Origin: Marinigracilibium pacificum
Lineage (GTDB): Bacteria > Bacteroidota > Bacteroidia > Cytophagales > Cyclobacteriaceae
Length of the DNA stretch: 64,000 bases
Reading direction: 5' to 3'
Assembly (NCBI RefSeq): GCF_012926615.1
Contig: NZ_JABBNU010000005.1
Coordinates: forward strand, 310,001-374,000
Positions 37,936 to 47,188 of this stretch are shown here, piece after piece. The notes under the pieces were generated by a model. That model saw nothing but the letters and a program-made list of their open reading frames with translations, had not been told where the DNA came from and searched no databases. The position numbers and the translations under genes are program-made. The stretch's first letter is position 1. Every line of letters starts with the position of its first letter.

Positions 37936-37973
37936 TAAAAAAACTGCCTCAAACAATAAGCTCGAGGCAGTTT
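37936..37973 (-). terminator. Terminator of the LipL32-like gene
   Basis: AAACTGCCTC and GAGGCAGTTT form a 10-bp stem with a 13-base loop. The minus strand continues with a T-rich run (complement of AAAATAAAAAAA). Confidence 0.85.
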
Positions 37974-37991
37974 CTTTGAAATTAATTATAA

Positions 37992-38684
37992 TTATTGATT
38001 TAGCTGACCTAACAAACCTTCTAAAGTCTTTGCCATTGCCACGCCTGGTAATTTAATAGGAGCAGCAACTTCTGCTAAAAACGTACCTTTTACTTCTCCT
38101 CTTTTGAATGTTGTGAAACCTACTCTATATAACCCTACAGTTAATGCTTTTGCCGGATTACTAGCTTCACTTTTGTATCTTAATAATGAGTTATAGTTAC
38201 GGCCTTCAGGATCTTTAGGCATCTCGCTGCTATCATCATTTCTCTCTAAAACAACCCACTCCGCATTTTGAACATTTTCAGCATTAATATCATCAACTCT
38301 TACAATTGAAGATCTCTCTAATGTTATGTAAGTGTCAAAAAAGTCTGATGAACCTTTGTTAGCAGAAAATTGCTCAGATTCGATTGCTCCTTTAACTTTC
38401 ACATCATTTGCTGGAGACATCATTCTTACACCTAACTCTGGAGCAACAGCTGGAATCCAAACATAGATGTAATAAAATTTCTTACCATCTTTTACTTCAT
38501 CCTCATTTCCTGGAGAAGCATACCCAAAATAACTGATCACATCAGTATAAGGAACTTTAATTGTTTTTGGTCCTACTGACTTCTCAACAGAACTTCCAAA
38601 TTTACCAAGCTTTTGTGCATTTGAACTGAAAGAAACAAAAAGCACTAATACTGTAAAGCATACTCGAAAAAAATACGTTTTCAT
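37992..38684 (-). CDS. LipL32-family secreted protein
   Basis: The 230-residue protein has a signal peptide (about 1-23, ending SNA) but no lipobox Cys. The mature part follows the Leptospira surface protein LipL32 closely and in order: VISYFGYASPG (49-59), YYIYVWIPAV (71-80), GVRMMSP (85-91), FDTYITLER (116-124), YNSLLRYKS (164-172) and GLYRVGFTTFKRGEVKGTF (184-202). An acidic segment before YNSLLR (NDDSSEMPKDPE) corresponds in position to LipL32's calcium-binding Asp-rich loop, but with fewer acids. The role is unknown; in Leptospira the protein binds matrix components. It is monocistronic. Confidence 0.88.
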   Translation of the reverse strand: MKTYFFRVCFTVLVLFVSFSSNAQKLGKFGSSVEKSVGPKTIKVPYTDVISYFGYASPGNEDEVKDGKKFYYIYVWIPAVAPELGVRMMSPANDVKVKGAIESEQFSANKGSSDFFDTYITLERSSIVRVDDINAENVQNAEWVVLERNDDSSEMPKDPEGRNYNSLLRYKSEASNPAKALTVGLYRVGFTTFKRGEVKGTFLAEVAAPIKLPGVAMAKTLEGLLGQLNQ

Positions 38685-38797
38685 TTGATTTTTAATTTGT
38701 GTGAATTAATAATTATATGACAAAAAAAGGCTAAAAAACTCTTCTGTAAATCACCAATACATATGATTTAACTAAATCACTATAAATAGTGAGTGCT

Positions 38798-39697
38798 CTA
38801 TCTAGGAGCAATTTTGCTAATCAATAGGTTTAACATCACCTCATGCCTGCTGGCATTTATTGTAACATTATCATGAACTGGCAATCCGAAATAATAAGCA
38901 ATCTGCAAGGTCTCCTGTATGTTATAAAGCATAGTCATATTAACTGTTGATAAAGTAGTATATCCCACTCCCACTTCTACTTTATCACTCCAATTAATTG
39001 CACTATTAAAATCAAATTGAACCGGGGCTCCATGAACATATTTCATCATCCCTGAGAACTTCATTCTTGATTTAGCACTAACATCAAAGCTTTTACCCCC
39101 TGTGAGATAATAATGATTTCGGATTTCAACATTCTCAGATATATATGATCCTAGTAATTGAGGAATAGAAAACCCTACATACCCTCCACCTTTACTATAA
39201 TAAGCTCCAAAACCGAGAAGAGGAACCACTTCCTGAACATCAGTCTCAAATCGAGGATCATTTGGTGCATATAATTCACTAAGCCTCTCATTGTAAATTA
39301 CTGTACCTGCCTGAATACCCAGAGAAAGGACATGTGGTTCAAACCCCCAATTGGTATAAGAATTTTTGTTTCTCGAGATTAAATTATATGCATAACTCCC
39401 TACTATTCGGGTATTTCTTGAAACACCTATCTTATCGCTGCTTATCGTCGCTCCCAAACCTATTTTCTTCCCTCTTACCGGACCCTGGACTGAAACAAGG
39501 GCAGACTTCTGTCCTCCTTCATAACCCGAAAATTGTGTTCCTCCGGAAAAACTGATAGCCGGGGTGCTATAATAACCTGCAAAGGCAGGGTTTATTGACA
39601 ATGAATTGTGTGTGTATTGTAAATAGGAAACCTGTTGCTGGCCATACCCTAAAAAAACGTTTATGGCCAGTGCTAAAATGGTATAAAATATCTTCAT
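38798..39697 (-). CDS. PorP/SprF family type IX secretion system membrane protein
   Basis: The 299-residue outer-membrane protein has a signal peptide ending near GYGQ. The hallmark QYTHNSLSINPAFAGYYSTPAISFSGGTQFSGYEG follows, then a beta-barrel rich in glycine and aromatics and a terminal VMLNLLISKIAPR. SprF/PorP proteins accompany T9SS substrates with type B sorting domains and are needed for their surface retention or secretion. Here it starts 11 bases after the gene of such a substrate, so the pair probably works together. Confidence 0.92.
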   Translation of the reverse strand: MKIFYTILALAINVFLGYGQQQVSYLQYTHNSLSINPAFAGYYSTPAISFSGGTQFSGYEGGQKSALVSVQGPVRGKKIGLGATISSDKIGVSRNTRIVGSYAYNLISRNKNSYTNWGFEPHVLSLGIQAGTVIYNERLSELYAPNDPRFETDVQEVVPLLGFGAYYSKGGGYVGFSIPQLLGSYISENVEIRNHYYLTGGKSFDVSAKSRMKFSGMMKYVHGAPVQFDFNSAINWSDKVEVGVGYTTLSTVNMTMLYNIQETLQIAYYFGLPVHDNVTINASRHEVMLNLLISKIAPR

Positions 39698-39707
39698 AAC
39701 AGAATTA

Positions 39708-42700
39708 TTATCGCTTTATAACTATAAAACCTTTGATTGGCTCCATTTCAGGAGAAAGAGTTAAGGTGTAGAAATAGGTGCCTTCGGGTAGTTTTCCTGA
39801 CCCTATATCATTTAATCGGTTTGCTATACCTGTAAATACCCTTGAACCATTATTATAATTGGACATTTCAAACACCAGATTTCCCCAACGATTAAATATG
39901 GTTAGATGATTATCAGGATATTCTTCGATCCCTTCAAAAACTAAAGTTTCATTGACACCATCATTATCTATTGATATTCCATATTTCCCGTATGATCCCG
40001 GTAATTTTTTAACATCGATATAAACATAGTCTTCTGCTGAGCAGCCAAATTCATTTGTATAAACCAGTCTATATTCAATACTCTCTACGGGAGATACCTC
40101 AGGATTTCTGATTTGATTATTATCCATCCATTTATCCGGCGACCACAAAAACTCTCCATCTCCATTGTCGCTGACAGTAGGCATTAACACATATTTTTGA
40201 TTTGGAGAAATGACCATATCATCACCTGCATCAATTTCCGGAACTTCGGTTGCATCAACCTGAAACTGACATTGATTACTATTTCCAGAATTATCTGTAG
40301 CAATAACTGTCACAATCATCCCAGGAGTAAATTCACTTCCTGCAGCAGGCAACTGTGTAATTACCGGAGAAGGATCCCTGTCATCAGATACCGTCATCAT
40401 TGATGTGTAGTTTGGCAATGGTTGATCGCAATCAAGTAGTTGGTTTCCAATACAAGAAATACTTGGTGCGATAACATCTGAATCAGGTGAAACTAAGAAT
40501 GAACAAGACTTTTCATTACCGGATTCATCAATTACTGTCATAACAACAGTTATTGCAGATACTACCTCTACCCCAGCTTCAGGCACCTGACTAACTTGAA
40601 GTGCCCCTGAACAATTATCACTTACACTGACAACACTAGTGAAATCAGGTAATGACGAACCGTAATCAACTATCTGATCACTCAAACACACTATTTCCGG
40701 ACTAACATTATCTTCCTTATTGATTATAAATGAGCAAACTGACTCATTGCCCTTCACATCTCTAGCCAAAATCGATATTTCCATTCCCGGCACAAAAGGA
40801 GATCCAGCTACCGGCGATTGAATAATTTCAGGATCCGGATCTATATTATCAGTCACCGAGATTAATCCGGTATAATCAGGTATAACATCTCCACAAGCAA
40901 GCACCTGATCACTTAAACATGAAATTACCGGTGGTTCAGTATCAGGAATATTCTGGATATTGATATTAAACTTACAAATCGTTGCATTTCCTGAGGCATC
41001 TGTAGCAGTAATCCTCACCTCCATCCCAGCTTCAAGAGGTGTTCCTGGCGCCGGTGATTGGGTAACACTTGGATTTTGATCACAATTATCTGTAGCTGTT
41101 AATAATTGAGTAAAATTAGGCAGATCACCAGTAAACTGATAGTTATCCAGAGAAGCACAATCCATTGAAGGAGGCTCATTATCTACTTCATGGGATACAA
41201 TAAAACTACATCCTGATGTATTTCCTGCATCATCTTTTGCAGTAATTTGAACCGTCATTCCGGAGGCAATAGGTGATCCAGCTGCAGGCGTTTGTGTTAC
41301 TTCTACATCGGTATCTATATCATCAGATACAGTTACCATAGTTGTATAATCCGGAAGTACCTGAAGGTTACAGTCTACCGTTTGATTAGATAGACATGAT
41401 AAAGTCGGAGGTGTGTTGTCTACAAACTGTAGTGTGGTTAAATCATTAATAAGAAAGATTGAACTATTATTTCCGGCTTCATCTTTATAAAACACATAAA
41501 CATCATATGTTGTAGACGCGTCAAGTCCATCAACCAGTTCGAAAACATCTACATTTGGAGTGTTAATCGGGAAATTCCCATATACCACAGCTTGGTTTCC
41601 ATTAATTATATCATCGTAGCTTGTTGGCTTTTGATTATTAGGATAAACAATATAATATGCTGTGCCCGCTTCAGGGGTATTAACGAATAATTCAAAACTA
41701 CTATTGGTAATATTAGTAGCATAAGGATAGCCATCATTAAAAGGTAAAGCATAATGATCCCCTCCAAAAACAACATAAATTGGATTTCTATCATTAAATG
41801 CCCCGCCATCAACAAACATAAAGTCGGCCTTTCCGTCACCATTAATATCCTTCCCGCCATCTATTATTCGAGCTCTTAAATTTCCTTTTGCATTTTTAAT
41901 TACAAACCCATTCGAACCATCAATATTTGCAGGATCTAATATTGAAGGAAAGCCACCATTCTTTCCAAAAACGACAAAAACACTATTATTGGAATTAACC
42001 AGCATATCATCAATCCCATCAAAATTCACGTCACCTGCCGGAACCGCAAAATTTACTCTTGGAGAAAACGCAAATCCATTACTACCATTCAAATTATTGC
42101 CTAAAATAGATTGAGAAAGAGTCGCAGACCCAAAAACAATATGATTACCAGAAAAGAAATCATCAATACCGTCATTGTTAATATCACCAACCGGACCAAC
42201 ATTCATTCTATAGTCAAAATTATGTGGAGATACTACTTTAAACCCCTCTGCTGCAGATATAGGATCCATTGTAACAAGGGGAGCAAACCCGGATGACTTT
42301 CCATAAACTCCAACCGTATATTCATCAGTATCTCCATATCTAGACCAATTCCCAACAAGGATATCATTTATGCCATCGTTGTTAATATCACCGGGACCAC
42401 CTACACGATAAGCAGGCCGGCTACCTTCAAAAGAGCCCGTCACAAATCCTTTTGCACCATCCAAATATGACTTATCAACTGTAGTAGGGAAATTTCCATT
42501 TCGACCAAAAATTACCCATGCCCGTCCTGACCAATGAGATTGGCCGACAATAAAATCATCAATATTATCACCATTAACATCTCCAAGACCTGACACTTGT
42601 GTTGTTGAATGCCCATCGATTGCAACATAAAATCCATTTGTACCATTAATATCAGCATGGGTGATTTTAGCTGGCAAATTTGAGTTCCCATAAATAACCA

Positions 42701-43154
42701 ATACCTCTGACTGGCCGTCTGTCCCAACAATTAAATCATCAACTCCATCATTATTAATATCACCTGCACCAGACAGATACCTCCCCCGTCGTTCCTGATC
42801 TGAAGTTCCTTCAATAATAATCCCGGTAGAACTATCAAAAGTTGCCAATTCTAAAACACTTGGAAATCCACTAGCCTTGCCGTAAACAATATATGCTCTC
42901 CCGGCAATATCAAAATCACCTAAATCCTGATACCCCTGACCAAAGCCAATGTCTTCATAGCCATCGCCATTAATGTCACCAACAAATCGTAAGTCATAGC
43001 CATAATAAAGTGAGTCTTCCATTGGCTCAATCATGAACCCATTTGAACCATCGAGGGTATTGTAATCAAATTGAGCAGGATAATATTGAGCAGTAAGATT
43101 AAATAAGAAGAGAAGACTTAAAATAGTCCCCATTAAAATTCTGTTACGCATCAT
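39708..43154 (-). CDS. Giant cell-surface protein with FG-GAP and HYR repeats and type B T9SS sorting domain
   Basis: The 1148-residue protein has a signal peptide (about 1-23) followed by roughly seven FG-GAP/integrin-alpha-type repeats (about 45-480, with the GDINGDGxxDxxxG calcium-loop pattern). A fibronectin-like stretch comes next (about 495-580). Five HYR-type repeats (about 580-985) each read PPxISCLxxQ...Y...VSDxxDxxPxxTQxPxxG...T. A type B tail with LTIFNRWGNLVFE near 1080 ends the protein. It should be exported by T9SS and displayed on the surface as an adhesin-like fibre. The SprF gene follows after 11 bases, and a membrane protein gene ends 13 bases upstream. Confidence 0.9.
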   Translation of the reverse strand: MMRNRILMGTILSLLFLFNLTAQYYPAQFDYNTLDGSNGFMIEPMEDSLYYGYDLRFVGDINGDGYEDIGFGQGYQDLGDFDIAGRAYIVYGKASGFPSVLELATFDSSTGIIIEGTSDQERRGRYLSGAGDINNDGVDDLIVGTDGQSEVLVIYGNSNLPAKITHADINGTNGFYVAIDGHSTTQVSGLGDVNGDNIDDFIVGQSHWSGRAWVIFGRNGNFPTTVDKSYLDGAKGFVTGSFEGSRPAYRVGGPGDINNDGINDILVGNWSRYGDTDEYTVGVYGKSSGFAPLVTMDPISAAEGFKVVSPHNFDYRMNVGPVGDINNDGIDDFFSGNHIVFGSATLSQSILGNNLNGSNGFAFSPRVNFAVPAGDVNFDGIDDMLVNSNNSVFVVFGKNGGFPSILDPANIDGSNGFVIKNAKGNLRARIIDGGKDINGDGKADFMFVDGGAFNDRNPIYVVFGGDHYALPFNDGYPYATNITNSSFELFVNTPEAGTAYYIVYPNNQKPTSYDDIINGNQAVVYGNFPINTPNVDVFELVDGLDASTTYDVYVFYKDEAGNNSSIFLINDLTTLQFVDNTPPTLSCLSNQTVDCNLQVLPDYTTMVTVSDDIDTDVEVTQTPAAGSPIASGMTVQITAKDDAGNTSGCSFIVSHEVDNEPPSMDCASLDNYQFTGDLPNFTQLLTATDNCDQNPSVTQSPAPGTPLEAGMEVRITATDASGNATICKFNINIQNIPDTEPPVISCLSDQVLACGDVIPDYTGLISVTDNIDPDPEIIQSPVAGSPFVPGMEISILARDVKGNESVCSFIINKEDNVSPEIVCLSDQIVDYGSSLPDFTSVVSVSDNCSGALQVSQVPEAGVEVVSAITVVMTVIDESGNEKSCSFLVSPDSDVIAPSISCIGNQLLDCDQPLPNYTSMMTVSDDRDPSPVITQLPAAGSEFTPGMIVTVIATDNSGNSNQCQFQVDATEVPEIDAGDDMVISPNQKYVLMPTVSDNGDGEFLWSPDKWMDNNQIRNPEVSPVESIEYRLVYTNEFGCSAEDYVYIDVKKLPGSYGKYGISIDNDGVNETLVFEGIEEYPDNHLTIFNRWGNLVFEMSNYNNGSRVFTGIANRLNDIGSGKLPEGTYFYTLTLSPEMEPIKGFIVIKR

Positions 43155-43166
43155 TTTATTAAAAAA

Positions 43167-43583
43167 TTAAAAACTCTGAAGAATTAAATATTGACAACCT
43201 ATTACAATACCTGCAATCGCAAACTTCAATTGTAATGGAGCCAGATTTGATAGAATTTCCTCCCCCTTTAACCTGATAATACTGCTTCCTGAAAACACAA
43301 AATCCATGACCATTTCATAACTTAAAATCACGCCAAGACTTATCAGAGATAGATGTACCATAATCATAGATACCCCGGGTAAAGAGAAAATATATTGATT
43401 AGTTGAACCCAAAAGGACATTAAAAATGAATTCATAGACACCCAGATACACAGAGATCAAACCCAAAACACCCAAAAAAATCAATGTTTTTCCAGCCAAA
43501 AATTTCCCTCTTGGAATCCGGATCAAGACCATTAAAAAGATTATTAGAGTACTTAATATAATCAGGAATATTGCCGAAGTCAT
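43167..43583 (-). CDS. Four-helix membrane protein A, related to the protein at 46504-46926
   Basis: The 138-residue protein has four hydrophobic segments. Its C-terminal motif KGEEILSNLAPLQLKFAIAG (106-125) matches [20 protein letters not shown] in the protein at 46504-46926, placing both in one family I cannot name. It is 13 bases upstream of the FG-GAP/HYR gene on the same strand, so the three genes (this, the surface protein and SprF) may form one operon. It is divergent from the kinase gene. Confidence 0.65.
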   Translation of the reverse strand: MTSAIFLIILSTLIIFLMVLIRIPRGKFLAGKTLIFLGVLGLISVYLGVYEFIFNVLLGSTNQYIFSLPGVSMIMVHLSLISLGVILSYEMVMDFVFSGSSIIRLKGEEILSNLAPLQLKFAIAGIVIGCQYLILQSF

Positions 43584-43793
43584 TTAGGTGAATTTGATGC
43601 CAGATTTATTTCAAACCATTTATTAATAGTCACAAAACTATTTATATGATAGTATCGACACATCACCAATAATTAGGAAAGAAGAGTTTCACTAGAAGTA
43701 GTGACTTTTAAGAATAAAGAAGAAAGGGTTAAAAAAAATACCCTATATTAGCCCATTGAATTATTTATTCAGAATGACAATTATTTTTTTACA

Positions 43794-45746
43794 ATGAATT
43801 CAAAATTTTTCGACCAAACCATTATAAGAACTATATTTCTCCTTCTTGTATCGATTTCATCATTTCAGATTTACGGGCAACTTCTTAAAACCACAACGGA
43901 TAAAAGAATAGACTCATTAATAATTCAATTAGATGATTATTGCCAAAATGACCCACACAAGGCCATTGAAATCACTACAGAAATAATAGACTATGGGATA
44001 GAAAATAATGTCCAACATATAACTACTGAAGGTTATTTTTATCGTGGAGTTTCTTATACCAACTTATCACAATTTGATTCTGCTCATTTAAATCTGGAGA
44101 AAGCATTAGAACAATATAATATCGACAACAATCAAAAAGGTTTAACGCTAACAAATAAATGGATGGGTTCGCTTTTCAGGGTGATAGGAAATTCTGATAA
44201 AGCCTTAGAGTATTACCTTGAGGCAATGAGTATTGCCGAACGGAATAACTTTAATGAAGAATATGCTAAACTAAACAACAATATAGGAGGCATATATCTT
44301 GATGAAAAACAATATGATAAAGCACTAGATCTCTTCTATAAATGTCTTGAATTGAGTGTTGATAAATCAGTAAAAGCAACTTCATTAAGTAATATAGGTT
44401 TTGCCTACCAAAAGAAAGGAGAATATAGCAGAGCAATAGATTTCTTAAAAAAAAGCCTGAGTATCCATCTCGAAATCAACAATGAATCTGGCCAGTTAAA
44501 AGTACTGACATATATTATATCTACTTTCAAACTCATGGGGCAGTTTGATTTGGCACTGGAGTATTCATATCATTTGGTAAAAAAGTATGAATCATTGAAC
44601 TTAAAAAATAATCTTATGGCTGAATTAAATATGCGAGGTTTGATTCACCGAAATTTAAAAAATTATGACAGCGCGATTTTTTATACAAACAAAGCCCTTG
44701 AATTAGCTAAAGAAATAAATTATCCATATCCTCACTACATTTATGCAAACCTGTCAATGATCCATGAAGATGCAGGCCAATATAAAGAAGCCTTAGACCA
44801 CCTGTATATTTTTCAGGAGATGAAAGACAGTATAGATCAAGTCCAAAATAAGATTAAAACAGATGAGCTTTTGGCTAAATTCGATGCTACAGCCAAAGAA
44901 AAAGAAATTCAAATTTTAGAAAAGGAAAAAAAACTACAGCTTGCTGAGATTAATCAAAAAGAAATGACTCAAACAGTTTCTTTCGTTGGAGCGGGAGTTA
45001 TGCTAATTGTTTTTACTATTATTCTGATTAACTATCAGCAAAAAATAAAGGCTCAAAAACTACTTGCAATTAAATCAGAAGAATTAAATAAACAGAAAGA
45101 ATTAGAGCTGACCCGTGAAAATGAGCTTAAGACCATAAAAGCAGATATCAATGGTCAGGAAAAAGAAAGAGAAAGAATCGCAAGAGAACTTCATGATGGC
45201 ATTGCAGGAAATCTTGCAGGAATAAAACTAAATCTTGAAAACGTATTAGCATCTGATAATGGTAAACAAAGATTAGAAAAATTGATCTATGACATTGACC
45301 AGACATATTCTGAAGTAAGAACGCTTTCTCACCACCTTGTTCCGCCAAGAATTAAAGAAATCAGTTTTATTTCACTCATAGAAAAATATCTGGATGACAT
45401 TTCAAAAATTCACACTATTGCAATCAGTTTTTCTAATCATCCCCAAAGTGAAATCAATAAGTTATCTGATAATATAAAAAATGAATTTTACAGAATAATC
45501 CAGGAATTAACAATAAATATAATTAAGCATGCAGATGCGAAAAGCATTGACATTTCTTTAACCAAACATGATTATAGTTTAAATCTGATAATCGAAGATG
45601 ATGGCTCTGGTTTCGATACAACAGCAATTCCAATGGGCATTGGTTTAAGTAACATTCAATCAAGAGTAAAATTATTAAAAGGAAGAATCAACATAGACTC
45701 AAATATTAACAGAGGTACAATTATTGACATCACTATACCATTATAA
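43794..45746 (+). CDS. TPR-containing sensor histidine kinase (HisKA_3 type)
   Basis: The 650-residue protein has a signal peptide, then about seven tetratricopeptide repeats (about 45-345; e.g. GNSDKALEYYLEAMSIAER, KKGEYSRAIDFLKKSLSIH) in the periplasm. A coiled coil, one membrane helix (about 399-417) and a second coiled coil follow. The DHp motif ERERIARELHDGIAGNLAGIKLNLE (phospho-His near 466) and a HATPase domain (GLSNIQSRVKLLKGRINI) complete it. It phosphorylates the LuxR-type regulator whose gene starts 4 bases later. The signal is unknown, probably protein-protein contact in the periplasm. Confidence 0.93.
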   Translation: MNSKFFDQTIIRTIFLLLVSISSFQIYGQLLKTTTDKRIDSLIIQLDDYCQNDPHKAIEITTEIIDYGIENNVQHITTEGYFYRGVSYTNLSQFDSAHLNLEKALEQYNIDNNQKGLTLTNKWMGSLFRVIGNSDKALEYYLEAMSIAERNNFNEEYAKLNNNIGGIYLDEKQYDKALDLFYKCLELSVDKSVKATSLSNIGFAYQKKGEYSRAIDFLKKSLSIHLEINNESGQLKVLTYIISTFKLMGQFDLALEYSYHLVKKYESLNLKNNLMAELNMRGLIHRNLKNYDSAIFYTNKALELAKEINYPYPHYIYANLSMIHEDAGQYKEALDHLYIFQEMKDSIDQVQNKIKTDELLAKFDATAKEKEIQILEKEKKLQLAEINQKEMTQTVSFVGAGVMLIVFTIILINYQQKIKAQKLLAIKSEELNKQKELELTRENELKTIKADINGQEKERERIARELHDGIAGNLAGIKLNLENVLASDNGKQRLEKLIYDIDQTYSEVRTLSHHLVPPRIKEISFISLIEKYLDDISKIHTIAISFSNHPQSEINKLSDNIKNEFYRIIQELTINIIKHADAKSIDISLTKHDYSLNLIIEDDGSGFDTTAIPMGIGLSNIQSRVKLLKGRINIDSNINRGTIIDITIPL

Positions 45747-45750
45747 ATCC

Positions 45751-46398
45751 ATGAATACACATATACCACAAGTACTAATTGTTGATGATCATCACATGTT
45801 TCTTGAAGGATTATCAGCCCTTTTAAGTCAGGAACAAAATATTGAAATCAAAGCAACGCTAAAAAACGGGAAAGAAGTAATTGAGTTCTTAAAAAAGGAC
45901 ACCATTGACTTAATATTAATGGATATCAGCATGCCTGAAATGGATGGGATTGAGTTAAATAAATACATAAAAACTAACCATCCTGATATAAAAACAATGG
46001 TATTAAGTACCCACAGCGACCCTAAGATTATCAATAAAATAATACTGGATGGTGCTAATGGATATCTTCTAAAAAATGCAGACAAAAGTGAACTTTTAGA
46101 AGCAATAGATACTTTACAAAAAGGAGAAAATTATTTCTCAGATGAAGTGAAGCAAAAATATACTGAGAGCTTTTTTGGAAGAAAACCAGGGAACCAAGAC
46201 AAAAATCCACCTCTGAGTAGAAGAGAAATCGAAATATTAAAACTGATAGTTGCACAGGACACCACTCAGGAAATTGCTGAAAAACTTTTTATCAGTCAGC
46301 ATACTGTTAATTCACACAGAAAAAATCTTCTTTCTAAACTTGGATTAAAAAACACTGCCGGGTTAGTGAAATATGCCCTTGAAGAAGGTATAGCATAA
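45751..46398 (+). CDS. LuxR/NarL-family response regulator
   Basis: From ATG 45751 it has 215 residues. The receiver domain carries VLIVDDHHMFLEGL at 8-21, the phospho-acceptor Asp in DLILMDISMPEMDG (about 57) and a Lys in YLLKNADKSEL (about 107). The LuxR helix-turn-helix follows (LSRREIEILKLIVAQDTTQEIAEKLFISQHTVNSHRKNLLSKLG, about 151-195). It is the cognate partner of the preceding TPR kinase. The divergent and convergent membrane-protein genes on either side are candidate targets, which is inferred from position only. Confidence 0.94.
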   Translation: MNTHIPQVLIVDDHHMFLEGLSALLSQEQNIEIKATLKNGKEVIEFLKKDTIDLILMDISMPEMDGIELNKYIKTNHPDIKTMVLSTHSDPKIINKIILDGANGYLLKNADKSELLEAIDTLQKGENYFSDEVKQKYTESFFGRKPGNQDKNPPLSRREIEILKLIVAQDTTQEIAEKLFISQHTVNSHRKNLLSKLGLKNTAGLVKYALEEGIA

Positions 46399-46424
46399 AA
46401 AAAGCACCTTTTCAGGTGCTTTAA
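46397..46424 (+). terminator. Terminator after the response regulator
   Basis: AAAGCACCT and AGGTGCTTT form a perfect 9-bp stem with a 4-base loop directly after the stop, flanked by an A run and a short T run. Bidirectional function is possible. Confidence 0.75.
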
Positions 46425-46503
46425 CCAATCAATATACCGCTTACAGAACTATTAGAATTAAGAAAACTAATTTGCGGTTTCATTAAAAAAATAAGGCAAA
46501 GTC

Positions 46504-46926
46504 TTATGCATAAAACATTATTGCAGCTACAATAACCCATGCTCCTACAATGATTCCAAATAAGCCTAATTTTCCTTGAACAGGAGCTAGTTTAGCTAGT
46601 AGCTGCTCGCCTTTTCTTTTAGCTTCTTCATTTTTAGACAATAAAAGCTTGTTGATCATTCCATATCCAAGAATAAATCCTAAAACTGCTTCTACTGCGC
46701 TGCTAGCAAACCAGGTGATCCACCAGATCGGCCAGTGAGAAAGAAGACTAATATTAAGAATTGATTGAATTAACCCCCATACTCCCCATATACAAAATAA
46801 TAATCCTATCCATCCTTGGTAAGGTGTGATCTTATCAAGAATTTCTTTAGCGTTTGGTTTTTTAGATAGCAATAAATTTGGTGAGGCTAATACTCCTAGT
46901 ACAATTAGTGTGATACCGTAAATCAT
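46504..46926 (-). CDS. Four-helix membrane protein B with internal repeat
   Basis: The 140-residue protein is made of two related halves: residues 28-53 ([17 protein letters not shown]...) and residues 108-133 ([17 protein letters not shown]...) align at an offset of 80, sharing P, Q, G and GL positions. Four hydrophobic segments are predicted. Its second half matches the C-terminus of the protein at 43167-43583. I do not recognise the family. It is convergent with the kinase/regulator pair. Confidence 0.65.
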   Translation of the reverse strand: MIYGITLIVLGVLASPNLLLSKKPNAKEILDKITPYQGWIGLLFCIWGVWGLIQSILNISLLSHWPIWWITWFASSAVEAVLGFILGYGMINKLLLSKNEEAKRKGEQLLAKLAPVQGKLGLFGIIVGAWVIVAAIMFYA

Positions 46927-47188
46927 GTGTAAAAGTGTTTATTATTATAAGTTTAAAAATTTTCAATGTTCATCGAACTCTAAAGCAAGTATCCAAAACG
47001 AAATAACTTGCAAATGTTTCAGTTGAACTATATGACAAAGAAAGGAACTTATAAGATGGATAACATCACCAAAAAATGCGATTTGAAAGTATCACTAGAA
47101 ATAGGGATAAAAATTATCTTTTGACTCCAATCATAAATAGATTATGTTTATAATAAATCAAATATTATTAATGTGTACACCTCTAATG

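Noticed and set aside
37883-37940. 13-base direct repeat AATTAGAAATAAA as an insertion footprint
   Set aside because: It is low in complexity and AT-rich, and there is no element or gene between the copies.
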